The translations under genes were made by a program, and so were the position numbers. A stretch of DNA of 33,645 nucleotides, taken from NCBI RefSeq assembly GCF_001591825.1, contig NZ_BCVQ01000043.1, forward strand, positions 1 to 33,645, written 5' to 3'. The notes under the pieces are model-generated. The model saw only the letters and a program-made list of their open reading frames with translations, was not told where the DNA came from and made no database searches. Positions 11,750 to 19,293 of this stretch are shown here, piece after piece; position 1 is the stretch's first letter, and every line of letters starts with the position of its first letter. Source of the DNA: Rossellomorea vietnamensis NBRC 101237 (GTDB taxonomy: Bacteria; Bacillota; Bacilli; Bacillales; Bacillaceae_B).

Positions 11750-11984
11750 GTTGATGAGGAGAAGTAAGAAAAGGATGCTTAGTAGAGAGAACCATCACCG
11801 GCTGAAAGTGGTTTAAGCCCCTCCGATTCTGAAATGCACCTCTGAGCCCGTTACTGAAATAAAGTAGGTAAAGGCGGTTTCCTACCGTTAACAGGATTCG
11901 AGTTGGAGAAGGTTTGTCTTCTCAATCAGAGTGGAACCGCGCCTACAAGCGTCTCTGTCAGTTTATTGACAGGGGCGTTTTTTT
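11750..11984 (+). promoter_or_regulatory. T-box riboswitch, cysteine specifier
   Basis: A tRNA-sensing leader controls cysE and cysS by antitermination. The stem I region starts near 11750. TGC at 11835-11837, followed by A, is the likely specifier codon (Cys). The conserved T-box sequence AGAGTGGAACCGCG runs from 11928 to 11941. Its UGGN bulge is TGGA at 11932-11935, so N is A, which pairs with the U discriminator of bacterial tRNA-Cys. The competing terminator is the 12-bp stem 11949-11960/11967-11978 with a T-run to 11984. Uncharged tRNA-Cys should promote readthrough. Confidence 0.93.
11949..11984 (+). terminator. Regulated terminator of the cysE T-box
   Basis: A 12-bp stem including three G-U pairs (11949-11960 with 11967-11978), a 6-nt loop and seven T residues (11978-11984). 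It is mutually exclusive with the antiterminator that uses the T-box sequence. Confidence 0.9.
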
Positions 11985-12026
11985 ATTGTTATCAGTTTTT
12001 AAAAAAAGGAAGGGGGATGGATCCGA

Positions 12027-12677
12027 ATGTTTAAGTCTTTTAGGGAAGATATAGATGTGGTGTTTGATCAGGATCCGGCTGCGAGGAATTATGTGGAGGT
12101 CATCCTTACGTATTCGGGTCTCCATGCCATTTGGGCCCATCGCGTTGCCCATGCATTTTTTAAACGAAAATTCTTTTTCATTGCCCGGGTCATTTCACAG
12201 GTCAGCCGCTTCTTTACCGGAGTGGAGATTCACCCCGGAGCCAAGATCGGCCGCCGCTTTTTCATCGATCATGGAATGGGTGTGGTGATAGGAGAGACGT
12301 GTGAAATCGGAGACAATGTCACGCTCTTCCAAGGGGTCACCCTCGGTGGAACCGGGAAGGAAAAAGGGAAACGTCACCCGACGATCCAGGATAATGCGTT
12401 GATTGCGACCGGTGCAAAAGTATTAGGATCGATCGTTGTTGGGGAAAATTCTAAGGTAGGGGCAGGATCCGTTGTCCTGAAAGATGTTCCGCCCAATTCA
12501 ACCGTAGTCGGTATCCCGGGTAAGGTAGTCATTCAGGACGGTGTGAAGATACAGAAGGATCTAAATCACTGTGATCTGCCCGATCCGATGAACGACCGAA
12601 TGAAGCAACTGGAAATAGAAGTGAATGAATTGAAATCATTATTAAGGGAATATGAGGGAAGGAGTCGATCATCATGA
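12027..12677 (+). CDS. cysE: Serine O-acetyltransferase
   Basis: A 216-residue enzyme that acetylates serine with acetyl-CoA, the first step of cysteine synthesis. A helical N-terminus is followed by a left-handed beta-helix of hexapeptide repeats (about 65-165). The catalytic Asp-His pair is D81-H82 in [11 protein letters not shown], and [14 protein letters not shown] is the CoA/serine loop. It is shorter than the E. coli form, as is usual in bacilli. ATG 12027 follows a purine-rich SD (GGAAGGGGG). It is regulated by the Cys T-box and overlaps cysS by 4 nt (ATGA). Confidence 0.97.
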   Translation: MFKSFREDIDVVFDQDPAARNYVEVILTYSGLHAIWAHRVAHAFFKRKFFFIARVISQVSRFFTGVEIHPGAKIGRRFFIDHGMGVVIGETCEIGDNVTLFQGVTLGGTGKEKGKRHPTIQDNALIATGAKVLGSIVVGENSKVGAGSVVLKDVPPNSTVVGIPGKVVIQDGVKIQKDLNHCDLPDPMNDRMKQLEIEVNELKSLLREYEGRSRSS

Positions 12678-14074
12678 CGATTCGTTTATATAACACACTG
12701 ACAAGGCAGAAAGAGGAATTCAAACCCCTGGAAGAGGGTAAGGTCAAAATGTATGTGTGCGGTCCGACGGTTTATAACTATATTCATATAGGGAACGCCC
12801 GTCCTGCGATCGTGTTTGACACAGTGAGACGTTATCTGGAATACAGGGGATATGATGTTCAGTTCGTCTCTAATTTCACGGATGTGGACGATAAATTAAT
12901 TAGAGCGGCCAAGGAACTGGGAGAAGACGTCCCGACGATTGCCAAGCGCTTTATCGATGCTTACTTCGAAGATACGGGAGCCCTCGGTTGCCGGAAAGCC
13001 GATGTACATCCGACAGTGACAGAGAACATTGACACCATTGTTGATTTCATCTCAGCCCTTGTAGAAAAAGGCTATGCCTATGAATCCCAGGGAGACGTTT
13101 ATTATCGTACCAGAAAGTTCGATGGGTACGGTAAGCTGTCTCATCAGCCGATCGATGAACTGAAAGCGGGGGCCCGCATCGATGTGGGGGACAAAAAAGA
13201 AGATGCCCTTGATTTCGTTTTATGGAAAGCGGCGAAAGAAGGGGAGATTTCCTGGAAGAGCCCGTGGGGTGAGGGACGTCCAGGCTGGCATATCGAATGT
13301 TCAGCCATGGCTAAGCGCTATTTGGGAGATACCATCGACATCCACGCCGGGGGACAGGATCTGACCTTCCCTCATCACGAGAATGAAATCGCCCAGTCAG
13401 AGGCCCTTACAGGTAAGGCATTCGCCAATTACTGGATGCACAATGGGTATATTAATATCGATAACGAGAAGATGTCGAAATCACTCGGTAATTTCGTATT
13501 GGTGCACGATATTATTAAAGAACAAGATCCGCAGGTACTGCGTTTCTTCATGCTATCCGTTCATTACCGTCATCCGATCAACTACAATCTTGAGCTTCTG
13601 CAGAATGCAGAGACTTCTTTGGACCGGATTAAGACAGCGTATGAGAACTTGAAGCATCGCAAGGAATCAAGTACAAACTTAACGGACAATAATCAGGAAT
13701 GGCTGGACAAAATCCGTGAGTTGAAAGCTCAATTCATTGCTGATATGGACGATGATTTCAATACGGCCAATGCGATTTCCATTCTATTCGAACTATCGAG
13801 ACAAGCGAACTATTATTTGATGGAGAAAAATACATCAACAGAAGTCATTGACGGGTTCTTACACCAGTTTGAAGATTTCTTCTCTGTACTCGGTCTGACG
13901 TTGCAGGAAGCGGGAATATTGGACGAAGAAGTGGAAGAGATGATCGAAAAGCGCATTCAAGCCCGTAAAGACCGAAACTTCCAACTGGCCGATGAAATCC
14001 GGGACACATTGAAGGATATGGATATCATCCTGGAAGATACTCCTCAAGGCACCCGCTGGAAAAGGGGATCTTAA
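12674..14074 (+). CDS. cysS: Cysteinyl-tRNA synthetase
   Basis: A 466-residue class I synthetase charging tRNA-Cys. The HIGH motif reads HIGN at 38-41 and KMSKS is at 266-270. The zinc site that selects cysteine is complete: C29, C209, H234 and E238. It is controlled with cysE by the same cysteine T-box, so amino-acid supply and its charging enzyme respond to one signal. The stop shares one base with the mrnC start (TAATG). Confidence 0.98.
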   Translation: MTIRLYNTLTRQKEEFKPLEEGKVKMYVCGPTVYNYIHIGNARPAIVFDTVRRYLEYRGYDVQFVSNFTDVDDKLIRAAKELGEDVPTIAKRFIDAYFEDTGALGCRKADVHPTVTENIDTIVDFISALVEKGYAYESQGDVYYRTRKFDGYGKLSHQPIDELKAGARIDVGDKKEDALDFVLWKAAKEGEISWKSPWGEGRPGWHIECSAMAKRYLGDTIDIHAGGQDLTFPHHENEIAQSEALTGKAFANYWMHNGYINIDNEKMSKSLGNFVLVHDIIKEQDPQVLRFFMLSVHYRHPINYNLELLQNAETSLDRIKTAYENLKHRKESSTNLTDNNQEWLDKIRELKAQFIADMDDDFNTANAISILFELSRQANYYLMEKNTSTEVIDGFLHQFEDFFSVLGLTLQEAGILDEEVEEMIEKRIQARKDRNFQLADEIRDTLKDMDIILEDTPQGTRWKRGS

Positions 14075-14499
14075 TGCTGTACGAGACAAATGAACAAATC
14101 GATGCGAAACAAATCAATGCACTTGCACTTGCGTATATGGGGGATGCTGTATATGAAACATATGTACGGCAGCTCCTGTTGACCAAGGGGAAGATCAAAC
14201 CGAATCAACTGCACAGGGCTGCGACGAAGTATGTGTCTGCTAAAGCGCAGGCGGCCATTCTCAGAACGCTGTTCGATCAGGACCTCTTATCGGAAGAGGA
14301 GATATCGATCGTCAAGCGCGGCCGGAATGCGAAATCGGGGACAACGCCTAAAAACACGGATGTACAGACGTATAAACACAGCACTGCTTTTGAGGCTCTT
14401 ATTGGATATTTGTTTTTACTTAATCGGACGGATCGATTAGAGGAACTGTTGAAGATCATTTTTGAACAAGCCCAGGCAGGAAAGGAGGAACAGAAATGA
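14074..14499 (+). CDS. mrnC: Mini-ribonuclease III
   Basis: A 141-residue RNase III catalytic domain without a double-stranded RNA-binding domain, known to mature 23S rRNA ends in B. subtilis. The signature [11 protein letters not shown] contains the catalytic acid D24. A second acidic helix [11 protein letters not shown] carries the other metal ligand. It starts one base inside the cysS stop and overlaps rlmB by 4 nt. It is adjacent to an rRNA methylase, so two 23S maturation steps are encoded together. Confidence 0.95.
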   Translation: MLYETNEQIDAKQINALALAYMGDAVYETYVRQLLLTKGKIKPNQLHRAATKYVSAKAQAAILRTLFDQDLLSEEEISIVKRGRNAKSGTTPKNTDVQTYKHSTAFEALIGYLFLLNRTDRLEELLKIIFEQAQAGKEEQK

Positions 14500-15239
14500 G
14501 TAAAGATTTTATCGGAGGAAGAAATCCTGTCATAGAAGCGTTAAAGTCAGGGAGGGACATCAATAAGATTTGGATAGCGGAAGGTTCTCAAAAAGGCTCG
14601 ATCCAGCAAATCGTCGGACTTGCCAAGGAATCCAATGTCATGGTCCAGTATGTCCCGAAGAAGAAAATCGAGCAGATGGTATCGGAGAATCATCAAGGGG
14701 TCGTCGCTTCCGTTGCTGCTTATCAGTATGCTGAACTGGATGATCTATTTCAAAAGGCAGAACAAAAAGGGGAGGATCCTTTTATTCTGATCCTGGATGA
14801 ACTGGAAGATCCCCATAACCTGGGATCCATCATGAGGACGGCTGATGCAGCGGGTGCCCATGGGATCATCATCCCAAAGCGAAGAGCAGTGGGACTTACT
14901 TCTACCGTAGCCAAGGCTTCAACTGGAGCGATTGAACATATTCCCGTCGCACGTGTGACGAATCTGTCGAGAGCGGTGGATGAATTGAAAGAGCGCGGTG
15001 TTTGGATCGCTGGTACGGATGCGAAGGGGAAGCAGGATTTCCGCCAGCTGGACGGTACGCTTCCGATCGGTTTGATTATCGGAAGTGAAGGAAAAGGGAT
15101 GAGCCGTATTTTGCGGGATAAATGTGATTTCCTTGTTCAGTTGCCTATGATCGGTCATGTGACATCACTAAACGCCTCGGTGGCAGCTAGTATTTTAATG
15201 TATGAGGTATATCGTAAACGCCACCCATTGGGAGAATAG
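14496..15239 (+). CDS. rlmB: 23S rRNA (guanosine 2251-2'-O)-methyltransferase RlmB (YacO)
   Basis: A 247-residue SPOUT methyltransferase. An N-terminal substrate-binding domain (about 1-75) is followed by the knotted SAM-binding fold with [28 protein letters not shown] and the C-terminal knot [20 protein letters not shown]. These are classic TrmH/SpoU motifs. G2251 modification is assigned by family and context; related TrmH proteins differ in target. AAAGGAGG at 14481-14488 lies inside mrnC as SD. Confidence 0.92.
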   Translation: MSKDFIGGRNPVIEALKSGRDINKIWIAEGSQKGSIQQIVGLAKESNVMVQYVPKKKIEQMVSENHQGVVASVAAYQYAELDDLFQKAEQKGEDPFILILDELEDPHNLGSIMRTADAAGAHGIIIPKRRAVGLTSTVAKASTGAIEHIPVARVTNLSRAVDELKERGVWIAGTDAKGKQDFRQLDGTLPIGLIIGSEGKGMSRILRDKCDFLVQLPMIGHVTSLNASVAASILMYEVYRKRHPLGE

Positions 15240-15244
15240 GGAAG

Positions 15245-15754
15245 ATGGATATCCTCCTTGTGGATGGCTATAACATAATCGGTGCCTGGCCGGAATTGAA
15301 TGATTTGAAGCATAAGGACCTAGCCGCAGCGAGAGACCGCCTGGTGGAACAAATGGCAGAATATCAGGGGTATACGGGCTACCGTGTCATTGTCGTATTT
15401 GATGCATACTACGTACAGGGGATCGCCCGGAAATATCAAAATTATAAAGTGGAAGTGCTTTTCACCAGAGAAAATGAAACCGCAGATGAACGAATTGAAA
15501 GATTGGCCATTGAATTAAGCAATATCAAAACGCAGGTTCACGTAGCCACTTCTGATTTCACAGAACAATGGGCCATCTTTGGGCAGGGAGCCCTTCGCAA
15601 ATCAGCGAGGGAGCTCTTGACCGAGGTGGAAGTCATTGAAAAAAAGATTGAAAGAAAAGTAAGGAATTCGAGTGAGAAACAGCCGGCTTCCAAGATCCAA
15701 TTATCAGAAGAAGTTGCTGAAATTTTCGAAAAATGGCGTCGTGGGGAACAATGA
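15245..15754 (+). CDS. rae1: Rae1 (YacP), ribosome-associated NYN-domain endoribonuclease
   Basis: A 169-residue PIN-like NYN-domain protein. LLVDGYNII at the N-terminus carries the first catalytic aspartate (D6), and the VVFDAYY and ADERIERL segments hold further acids. In B. subtilis the homologue (YacP/Rae1) cleaves translated mRNA in the ribosomal A site. It is the last gene of the cysE-to-rae1 run, starting 5 nt after rlmB. The SD is modest, probably GGGAG at 15230-15234. The start of the next promoter lies just past its stop. Confidence 0.92.
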   Translation: MDILLVDGYNIIGAWPELNDLKHKDLAAARDRLVEQMAEYQGYTGYRVIVVFDAYYVQGIARKYQNYKVEVLFTRENETADERIERLAIELSNIKTQVHVATSDFTEQWAIFGQGALRKSARELLTEVEVIEKKIERKVRNSSEKQPASKIQLSEEVAEIFEKWRRGEQ

Positions 15755-15758
15755 TAGG

Positions 15759-15788
15759 TTGACGATTGAATTTTCTGTAATGTATAAT
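15759..15788 (+). promoter_or_regulatory. sigH promoter
   Basis: TTGACG at 15759-15764 and TATAAT at 15783-15788 are separated by 18 nt, immediately after the rae1 stop. A sigma-A consensus is expected for sigH; AbrB control known from B. subtilis cannot be read from sequence here. Confidence 0.8.
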
Positions 15789-15822
15789 ATTTCTATCTAT
15801 TGTTTTGCTCGGGGGGATGCGT

Positions 15823-16476
15823 GTGAGCAATATCATCAGGACAGAAGCATTTGATAGTCGATTAGAAGGCATGGATGATGAAGAGATCATAGAAGCCGTC
15901 CATCAGGGTCACAGCGAAGCGCTCGATTTTTTGATCAGGAAATATCGTAATTTCGTAAGAGCAAAAGCCCGCTCGTATTTTTTAATCGGGGCAGATAAGG
16001 AAGATATCGTCCAGGAGGGTATGATTGGATTATACAAGGCCATCCGTGATTATAAGGAGGACAAGCTGACCTCTTTTAAAGCGTTTGCAGAGCTTTGTAT
16101 CACAAGACAGATCATAACAGCCATCAAGACAGCCACGAGACAGAAGCATATACCACTGAATTCGTATGTTTCACTGGATAAACCCATTTATGATGATGAA
16201 TCTGACCGAACGCTATTAGATGTCATTTCAGGTGCGAAAGTAATGGATCCGGAAGCGCTAATTATCAATCGTGAGGAATTCGATAATATGGAGGATAAGA
16301 TGGCCCAGCTGTTAAGCGATCTTGAGAGGAAAGTACTGGCCCTTTATTTGGACGGGCAGTCCTATCAGGAAATATCGGAAGAGCTGAACCGCCATGTGAA
16401 ATCCATCGACAATGCATTACAGCGGGTGAAACGGAAGCTTGAACGATACTTGGAAGTTCGCGAAATAACGATGTAA
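15823..16476 (+). CDS. sigH: RNA polymerase sigma-H factor
   Basis: A 217-residue sigma-70 family factor directing early sporulation and competence-associated transcription. Region 2 (DIVQEGMIGLYKAIRDY through AIKTATRQ, about 60-115) and the region 4 helix-turn-helix (SYQEISEELNRHVKSID, about 180-205) are complete. The GTG at 15823 is preferred because GGGGGG at 15811-15816 is 6 nt away. The in-frame ATG at 15817 would directly abut that SD. The resulting length is within one residue of B. subtilis SigH. Confidence 0.94.
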   Translation: MSNIIRTEAFDSRLEGMDDEEIIEAVHQGHSEALDFLIRKYRNFVRAKARSYFLIGADKEDIVQEGMIGLYKAIRDYKEDKLTSFKAFAELCITRQIITAIKTATRQKHIPLNSYVSLDKPIYDDESDRTLLDVISGAKVMDPEALIINREEFDNMEDKMAQLLSDLERKVLALYLDGQSYQEISEELNRHVKSIDNALQRVKRKLERYLEVREITM

Positions 16477-16483
16477 AGCCATA

Positions 16484-16512
16484 TTGACACATTTTGGTGG
16501 TCGTGTTATTTT
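16484..16512 (+). promoter_or_regulatory. Promoter of rpmG-secE
   Basis: Consensus -35 TTGACA at 16484-16489, a 17-nt spacer and -10 TATTTT at 16507-16512 with extended TG at 16504-16505. It starts 8 nt after the sigH stop and should drive rpmG and secE independently of sigH. Confidence 0.75.
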
Positions 16513-16548
16513 TGATAGGACTTACTATGTATAGTATAGGTGGAATAT

Positions 16549-16695
16549 ATGACTACTAAACTAATACTGGCTTGTACGGTATGCGGTTCCAGGAATTATT
16601 CCGTGCCGGGAAACCGTAATCAGGCCGTTCGATTAGAATTAAAGAAATTCTGTAATACATGTAATGCTCATACCCTACACAAAGAGACTAAATAG
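16549..16695 (+). CDS. rpmG: 50S ribosomal protein L33, zinc-binding form
   Basis: A 48-residue gene. The product [18 protein letters not shown]... keeps all four zinc cysteines (C9, C12, C35, C38), which makes it the C+ type of L33. Bacilli commonly hold a second, cysteine-less L33 used under zinc limitation. The SD GGTGG at 16539-16543 is 5 nt from ATG. It is followed by secE, as in other Bacillota. Which paralogue letter applies cannot be decided here. Confidence 0.93.
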   Translation: MTTKLILACTVCGSRNYSVPGNRNQAVRLELKKFCNTCNAHTLHKETK

Positions 16696-16741
16696 AGTGT
16701 AGAAGTCTTGCGTATTGATATTAGTTGGAGGTTACTAACGG

Positions 16742-16921
16742 ATGTTTAAATTCTTTCGCAATGTTGCATCGGAAATGAGAAAGGTCAGCTGGCCTAAACG
16801 TAAAGAGTTAACGCGCTATACGATCACGGTTATTACGACAGTGATATTTGTTGCCCTTTTCTTTGCTGTTATCGACCTGGGCATCTCAGAACTTATGCGA
16901 TTGATCATTGGTTCTAAGTAA
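16742..16921 (+). CDS. secE: SecE, preprotein translocase subunit
   Basis: A 59-residue inner-membrane subunit of SecYEG. The amphipathic N-terminal helix with the conserved EMRKVSWPKRKEL motif (residues 11-23) precedes a single transmembrane helix (about 29-46). This is the short single-span form usual for Gram-positive bacteria. GGAGGTT at 16727-16733 is the SD, lying in the loop of a small TTAGT/ACTAA inverted repeat. It sits in the conserved rpmG-secE-nusG order. Confidence 0.95.
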   Translation: MFKFFRNVASEMRKVSWPKRKELTRYTITVITTVIFVALFFAVIDLGISELMRLIIGSK

Positions 16922-16938
16922 GAGAAACATAGAATTAG

Positions 16939-16969
16939 TTGTATATATACCATGAAAGCATGGTATAAT
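16939..16969 (+). promoter_or_regulatory. nusG promoter with an overlapping palindrome
   Basis: The -10 TATAAT at 16964-16969 carries an extended TG (16961-16962), with a weak -35 TTGTAT at 16939-16944 (19-nt spacer). A perfect 9-bp inverted repeat, TATACCATG/CATGGTATA around AAAG (16946-16967), covers the spacer and -10. The palindrome could be an operator or a coincidence. Confidence 0.6.
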
Positions 16970-16996
16970 GAATGTTAATAGAGTACATGACCTTAG

Positions 16997-17023
16997 AGCC
17001 CGTTATCTTTTTACGGGTTTTTT
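16997..17023 (+). terminator. Terminator-like hairpin in the nusG leader
   Basis: Stem AGCCCGT 16997-17003 pairs with ACGGGTT 17013-17019 (one G-U), followed by a run of six T (17018-17023). Because a promoter lies upstream at 16939-16969 and nusG begins at 17092, the hairpin could act as an attenuator of nusG or as the end of the rpmG-secE transcript. Confidence 0.6.
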
Positions 17024-17091
17024 CATTTGGAGAAAAAAGGCGAATGAGTATTCTTAAATAGCGAGGAGGGACGGACGTTTAGTCCTATGAA

Positions 17092-17625
17092 ATGGAGAAG
17101 AATTGGTATGTAGTCCATACTTATTCAGGATACGAGAATAAGGTAAAAGCAAACCTTGAGAAGCGTGTTGAAACGATGGGGATGCAAGATAAGATCTTCC
17201 GCGTGATCGTGCCTGAAGAAGAAGAGACGGATTTTAAGAACGGCAAGAAGAAAGTAATTAAGAAGAAGGTATTCCCCGGTTATGTGATCGTGGAAATCGT
17301 CATGACGGATGATTCATGGTATGTTGTCCGTAACACACCTGGAGTGACCGGTTTCGTCGGCTCATCAGGCTCAGGATCAAAACCTACACCATTATTGCCG
17401 GAAGAAGTAACAAATCTTCTGAAACAAATGGGCATGACAGAGAAAAAGGTAGAGATCGACTTCGAATTAGGAGAAACAGTAAGGGTGAACGAAGGTCCGT
17501 TTGCGAACTTCACAGGCTCGATCGAAGAGATTGACAATGCTAAAGCAAAAGTGAAGGTACACGTTAATATGTTTGGTAGAGATACCCCGGTAGAACTGGA
17601 TTTCTCCCAAATTGATAAATTATAA
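17092..17625 (+). CDS. nusG: Transcription elongation factor NusG
   Basis: A 177-residue factor that binds RNA polymerase and influences pausing and termination. The NGN domain (about 1-105, starting KNWYVVHTYSGYE) and a C-terminal KOW domain (about 125-175, with GPFANFTGSIEEI) are present. The length matches B. subtilis NusG. ATG 17092 fits the family N-terminus. The only strong SD, GGAGGG at 17065-17070, is 21 nt upstream, with a small hairpin (17073-17085) between. An out-of-frame ATG at 17087 opens only an 8-codon frame. Confidence 0.97.
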   Translation: MEKNWYVVHTYSGYENKVKANLEKRVETMGMQDKIFRVIVPEEEETDFKNGKKKVIKKKVFPGYVIVEIVMTDDSWYVVRNTPGVTGFVGSSGSGSKPTPLLPEEVTNLLKQMGMTEKKVEIDFELGETVRVNEGPFANFTGSIEEIDNAKAKVKVHVNMFGRDTPVELDFSQIDKL

Positions 17626-17636
17626 TGGAAAAGAAC

Positions 17637-17665
17637 TTGAAATCATTCTGAAAAAATGGTACTAT
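17637..17665 (+). promoter_or_regulatory. rplK promoter
   Basis: TTGAAA at 17637-17642 and TACTAT at 17660-17665 are separated by 17 nt, with extended TG at 17657-17658. It lies 11 nt past the nusG stop. Confidence 0.7.
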
Positions 17666-17745
17666 TTCATAAGTCAGTGCGTCTCCACAAAGAGATACTG
17701 AACCTAATAGACGTTCTTTATGTTGATAAAGACATTTTTTACATT

Positions 17746-17780
17746 TGAGTGGGAGGGTGAAAAACCCAATAACCACATCA
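17746..17780 (+). promoter_or_regulatory. Structured rplK leader element, candidate L1-binding site
   Basis: The RNA can fold as TGA-GTGG (17746-17752) with CCAC-a-TCA (17773-17780), enclosing an inner stem GGGT/ACCC (17755-17758 with 17764-17767). It is 7 nt upstream of the rplK SD. In E. coli, ribosomal protein L1 represses this operon by binding the rplK leader. Assigning L1 binding here is an inference. A similar motif precedes rplA. Confidence 0.5.
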
Positions 17781-17802
17781 CGGACTTAAGGAGGTGTGTC
17801 TC

Positions 17803-18228
17803 GTGGCTAAAAAAGTTATCAAAATGGTTAAATTGCAGATTCCTGCCGGTAAAGCTAATCCAGCTCCACCAGTTGGTCCTGCACTAGGTCAAGCAGGTGT
17901 TAACATCATGGGATTCTGTAAGGAATTCAATGCTCGTACAGCAGATCAAGCTGGCTTAATCATTCCTGTTGAAATCACGGTATTTGAAGACCGTTCATTT
18001 ACATTCATCACAAAAACTCCACCCGCTGCTGTTCTTCTTAAGAAAGCTGCAGGTATCGAGTCTGGTTCAGGCGAACCAAACAGCAAGAAAGTGGCAACAC
18101 TTAAACGCGATAAAGTACGTGAAATTGCTGAAACAAAAATGCCTGACTTAAATGCAGCTAGTGTTGAATCAGCTATGCGCATGGTAGAAGGAACTGCACG
18201 CAGCATGGGTATCGTCATCGAAGACTAA
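17803..18228 (+). CDS. rplK: 50S ribosomal protein L11
   Basis: A 141-residue protein of the GTPase-associated centre, needed for stringent-factor activation. The proline-rich N-terminus [20 protein letters not shown] and the rRNA-binding C-terminal domain with KMPDLNA are complete. The start is GTG 17803: AAGGAGG at 17788-17794 is 8 nt away and the product begins MAKKVIK. The in-frame GTG at 17794 lies within the SD. It is co-directional with rplA. Confidence 0.97.
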   Translation: MAKKVIKMVKLQIPAGKANPAPPVGPALGQAGVNIMGFCKEFNARTADQAGLIIPVEITVFEDRSFTFITKTPPAAVLLKKAAGIESGSGEPNSKKVATLKRDKVREIAETKMPDLNAASVESAMRMVEGTARSMGIVIED

Positions 18229-18263
18229 TCCCTGCTTCGTTAAAGTAGAGGTTCCTGTTGAAC

Positions 18264-18303
18264 GAGGTTGCGATGATGAAATGTACGTTTCACTCGCAAC
18301 CTT
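18264..18303 (+). other. Strong hairpin between rplK and rplA
   Basis: AGGTTGCGA at 18265-18273 pairs perfectly with TCGCAACCT at 18294-18302. An inner TGAAA/TTTCA stem (18277-18281 with 18288-18292) extends it. There is no T-run, so it is not an obvious terminator. It could be an RNase processing or stabilising structure, or part of autoregulation. Confidence 0.6.
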
Positions 18304-18353
18304 ATTTCGTGGGAGGTTATTCCGCTAAAACCACATATAGGAGGAAATTTATA

Positions 18354-19055
18354 ATGGCTAAAAAAGGTAAAAAGTTTCTTGAAGCTCAAAAGCTTGTAGA
18401 TCGTACTACAGCTTATTCAGTGGAAGAAGCAATCGAACTAGTTAAGAAAACAAACTTCGCTAAGTTTGACGCAACGATTGAAGTAGCGTTCCGCTTAGGT
18501 GTAGATACTCGTAAAAACGACCAGCAAATCCGTGGAGCAGTTGTACTTCCTCATGGAACTGGTAAAACTCAAAAGGTTCTTGTATTCGCTAAAGGAGATA
18601 AAGCAAAAGAAGCAGAAGCTGCTGGCGCTGATTTCGTAGGTGATGCAGAACTGATCAACAAGATCAACCAAGGTTGGTTCGAGTTCGACGTAATCGTTGC
18701 AACTCCAGACATGATGGGTGAAGTTGGTAAACTTGGTCGCGTATTGGGACCTAAAGGTTTAATGCCAAACCCTAAAACTGGAACAGTAACATTCGACGTA
18801 ACGAAAGCTGTTAATGAAATCAAAGCTGGTAAAGTTGAATACCGTGCTGACAAATCAGGTAACGTTCACGTTCCTGTTGGAAAGATTTCATTCGACAACG
18901 AAAAGCTTGTTGAAAACTTTGCTACAATGTATGAAACAATGCTTAAAGTTAAACCTGCTGCTGCAAAAGGAACTTACATGAAAAATGTTTCTGTAACTTC
19001 TACAATGGGACCTGGCGTTAAAGTCGATCCTTCCACTTTCGCAGTTAAGGCATAA
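18354..19055 (+). CDS. rplA: 50S ribosomal protein L1
   Basis: A 233-residue L1-stalk protein, often also a translational repressor of its own operon. The signatures [21 protein letters not shown] and the C-terminal [16 protein letters not shown] are present in full. ATG 18354 with AGGAGG upstream (from 18339) gives [12 protein letters not shown], matching the family. The long upstream open frame from 18258 crosses the leader hairpin and is not coding. Codon use is highly biased, as in the other ribosomal genes here. Confidence 0.97.
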   Translation: MAKKGKKFLEAQKLVDRTTAYSVEEAIELVKKTNFAKFDATIEVAFRLGVDTRKNDQQIRGAVVLPHGTGKTQKVLVFAKGDKAKEAEAAGADFVGDAELINKINQGWFEFDVIVATPDMMGEVGKLGRVLGPKGLMPNPKTGTVTFDVTKAVNEIKAGKVEYRADKSGNVHVPVGKISFDNEKLVENFATMYETMLKVKPAAAKGTYMKNVSVTSTMGPGVKVDPSTFAVKA

Positions 19056-19062
19056 TTTGGTA

Positions 19063-19091
19063 TTGACTTACTGAGGACTAGTGATTATAAT
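19063..19091 (+). promoter_or_regulatory. rplJ-rplL promoter
   Basis: TTGACT at 19063-19068 and a perfect TATAAT at 19086-19091 with a 17-nt spacer, starting 8 nt after rplA. Confidence 0.85.
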
Positions 19092-19097
19092 TAGTTC

Positions 19098-19243
19098 TGT
19101 TGTTAAAAAACGAATACATTTGTACCGTAGACAGTAGGTGCTCGTCATGAGCTTAATGTCCTGCCGAGGTAATTGCGATAAAATAACCGCTTATAGCGCG
19201 TTTGCGATGCCCTTATGTCTACCTTGATATAAGGGCATTTTTT
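19098..19243 (+). promoter_or_regulatory. Ribosomal L10 leader with attenuator
   Basis: The promoter-to-rplJ gap of about 200 nt has the position and layout of the L10 leader of Bacillota, in which the L10-L12 complex binds RNA and favours termination. The terminator stem is ATGCCCTTAT 19207-19216 with ATAAGGGCAT 19229-19238, plus a T-run to 19243. I did not fold the upstream L10-binding part in full. Confidence 0.8.
19207..19243 (+). terminator. Attenuator terminator before rplJ
   Basis: A perfect 10-bp GC-containing stem with a 12-nt loop and six T residues, 50 nt upstream of rplJ. Confidence 0.85.
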
Positions 19244-19293
19244 ATTGGATGACGGTATAAATGTTCATCAGTCAATCTACAGGAGGTGTAATG

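Noticed and set aside
16721..16738. TTAGT/ACTAA hairpin placing the secE SD in its loop
   Set aside because: A five-pair AT-rich stem is too weak to claim regulation.
17087..17113. Eight-codon frame (MKWRRIGM) overlapping the nusG start
   Set aside because: No SD at proper distance and no family; kept only as a note in the nusG leader finding, not as a gene.
18258..18353. N-terminal extension of rplA
   Set aside because: It would translate the leader hairpin and the repeated stem motif; ATG 18354 has a strong SD and matches L1.
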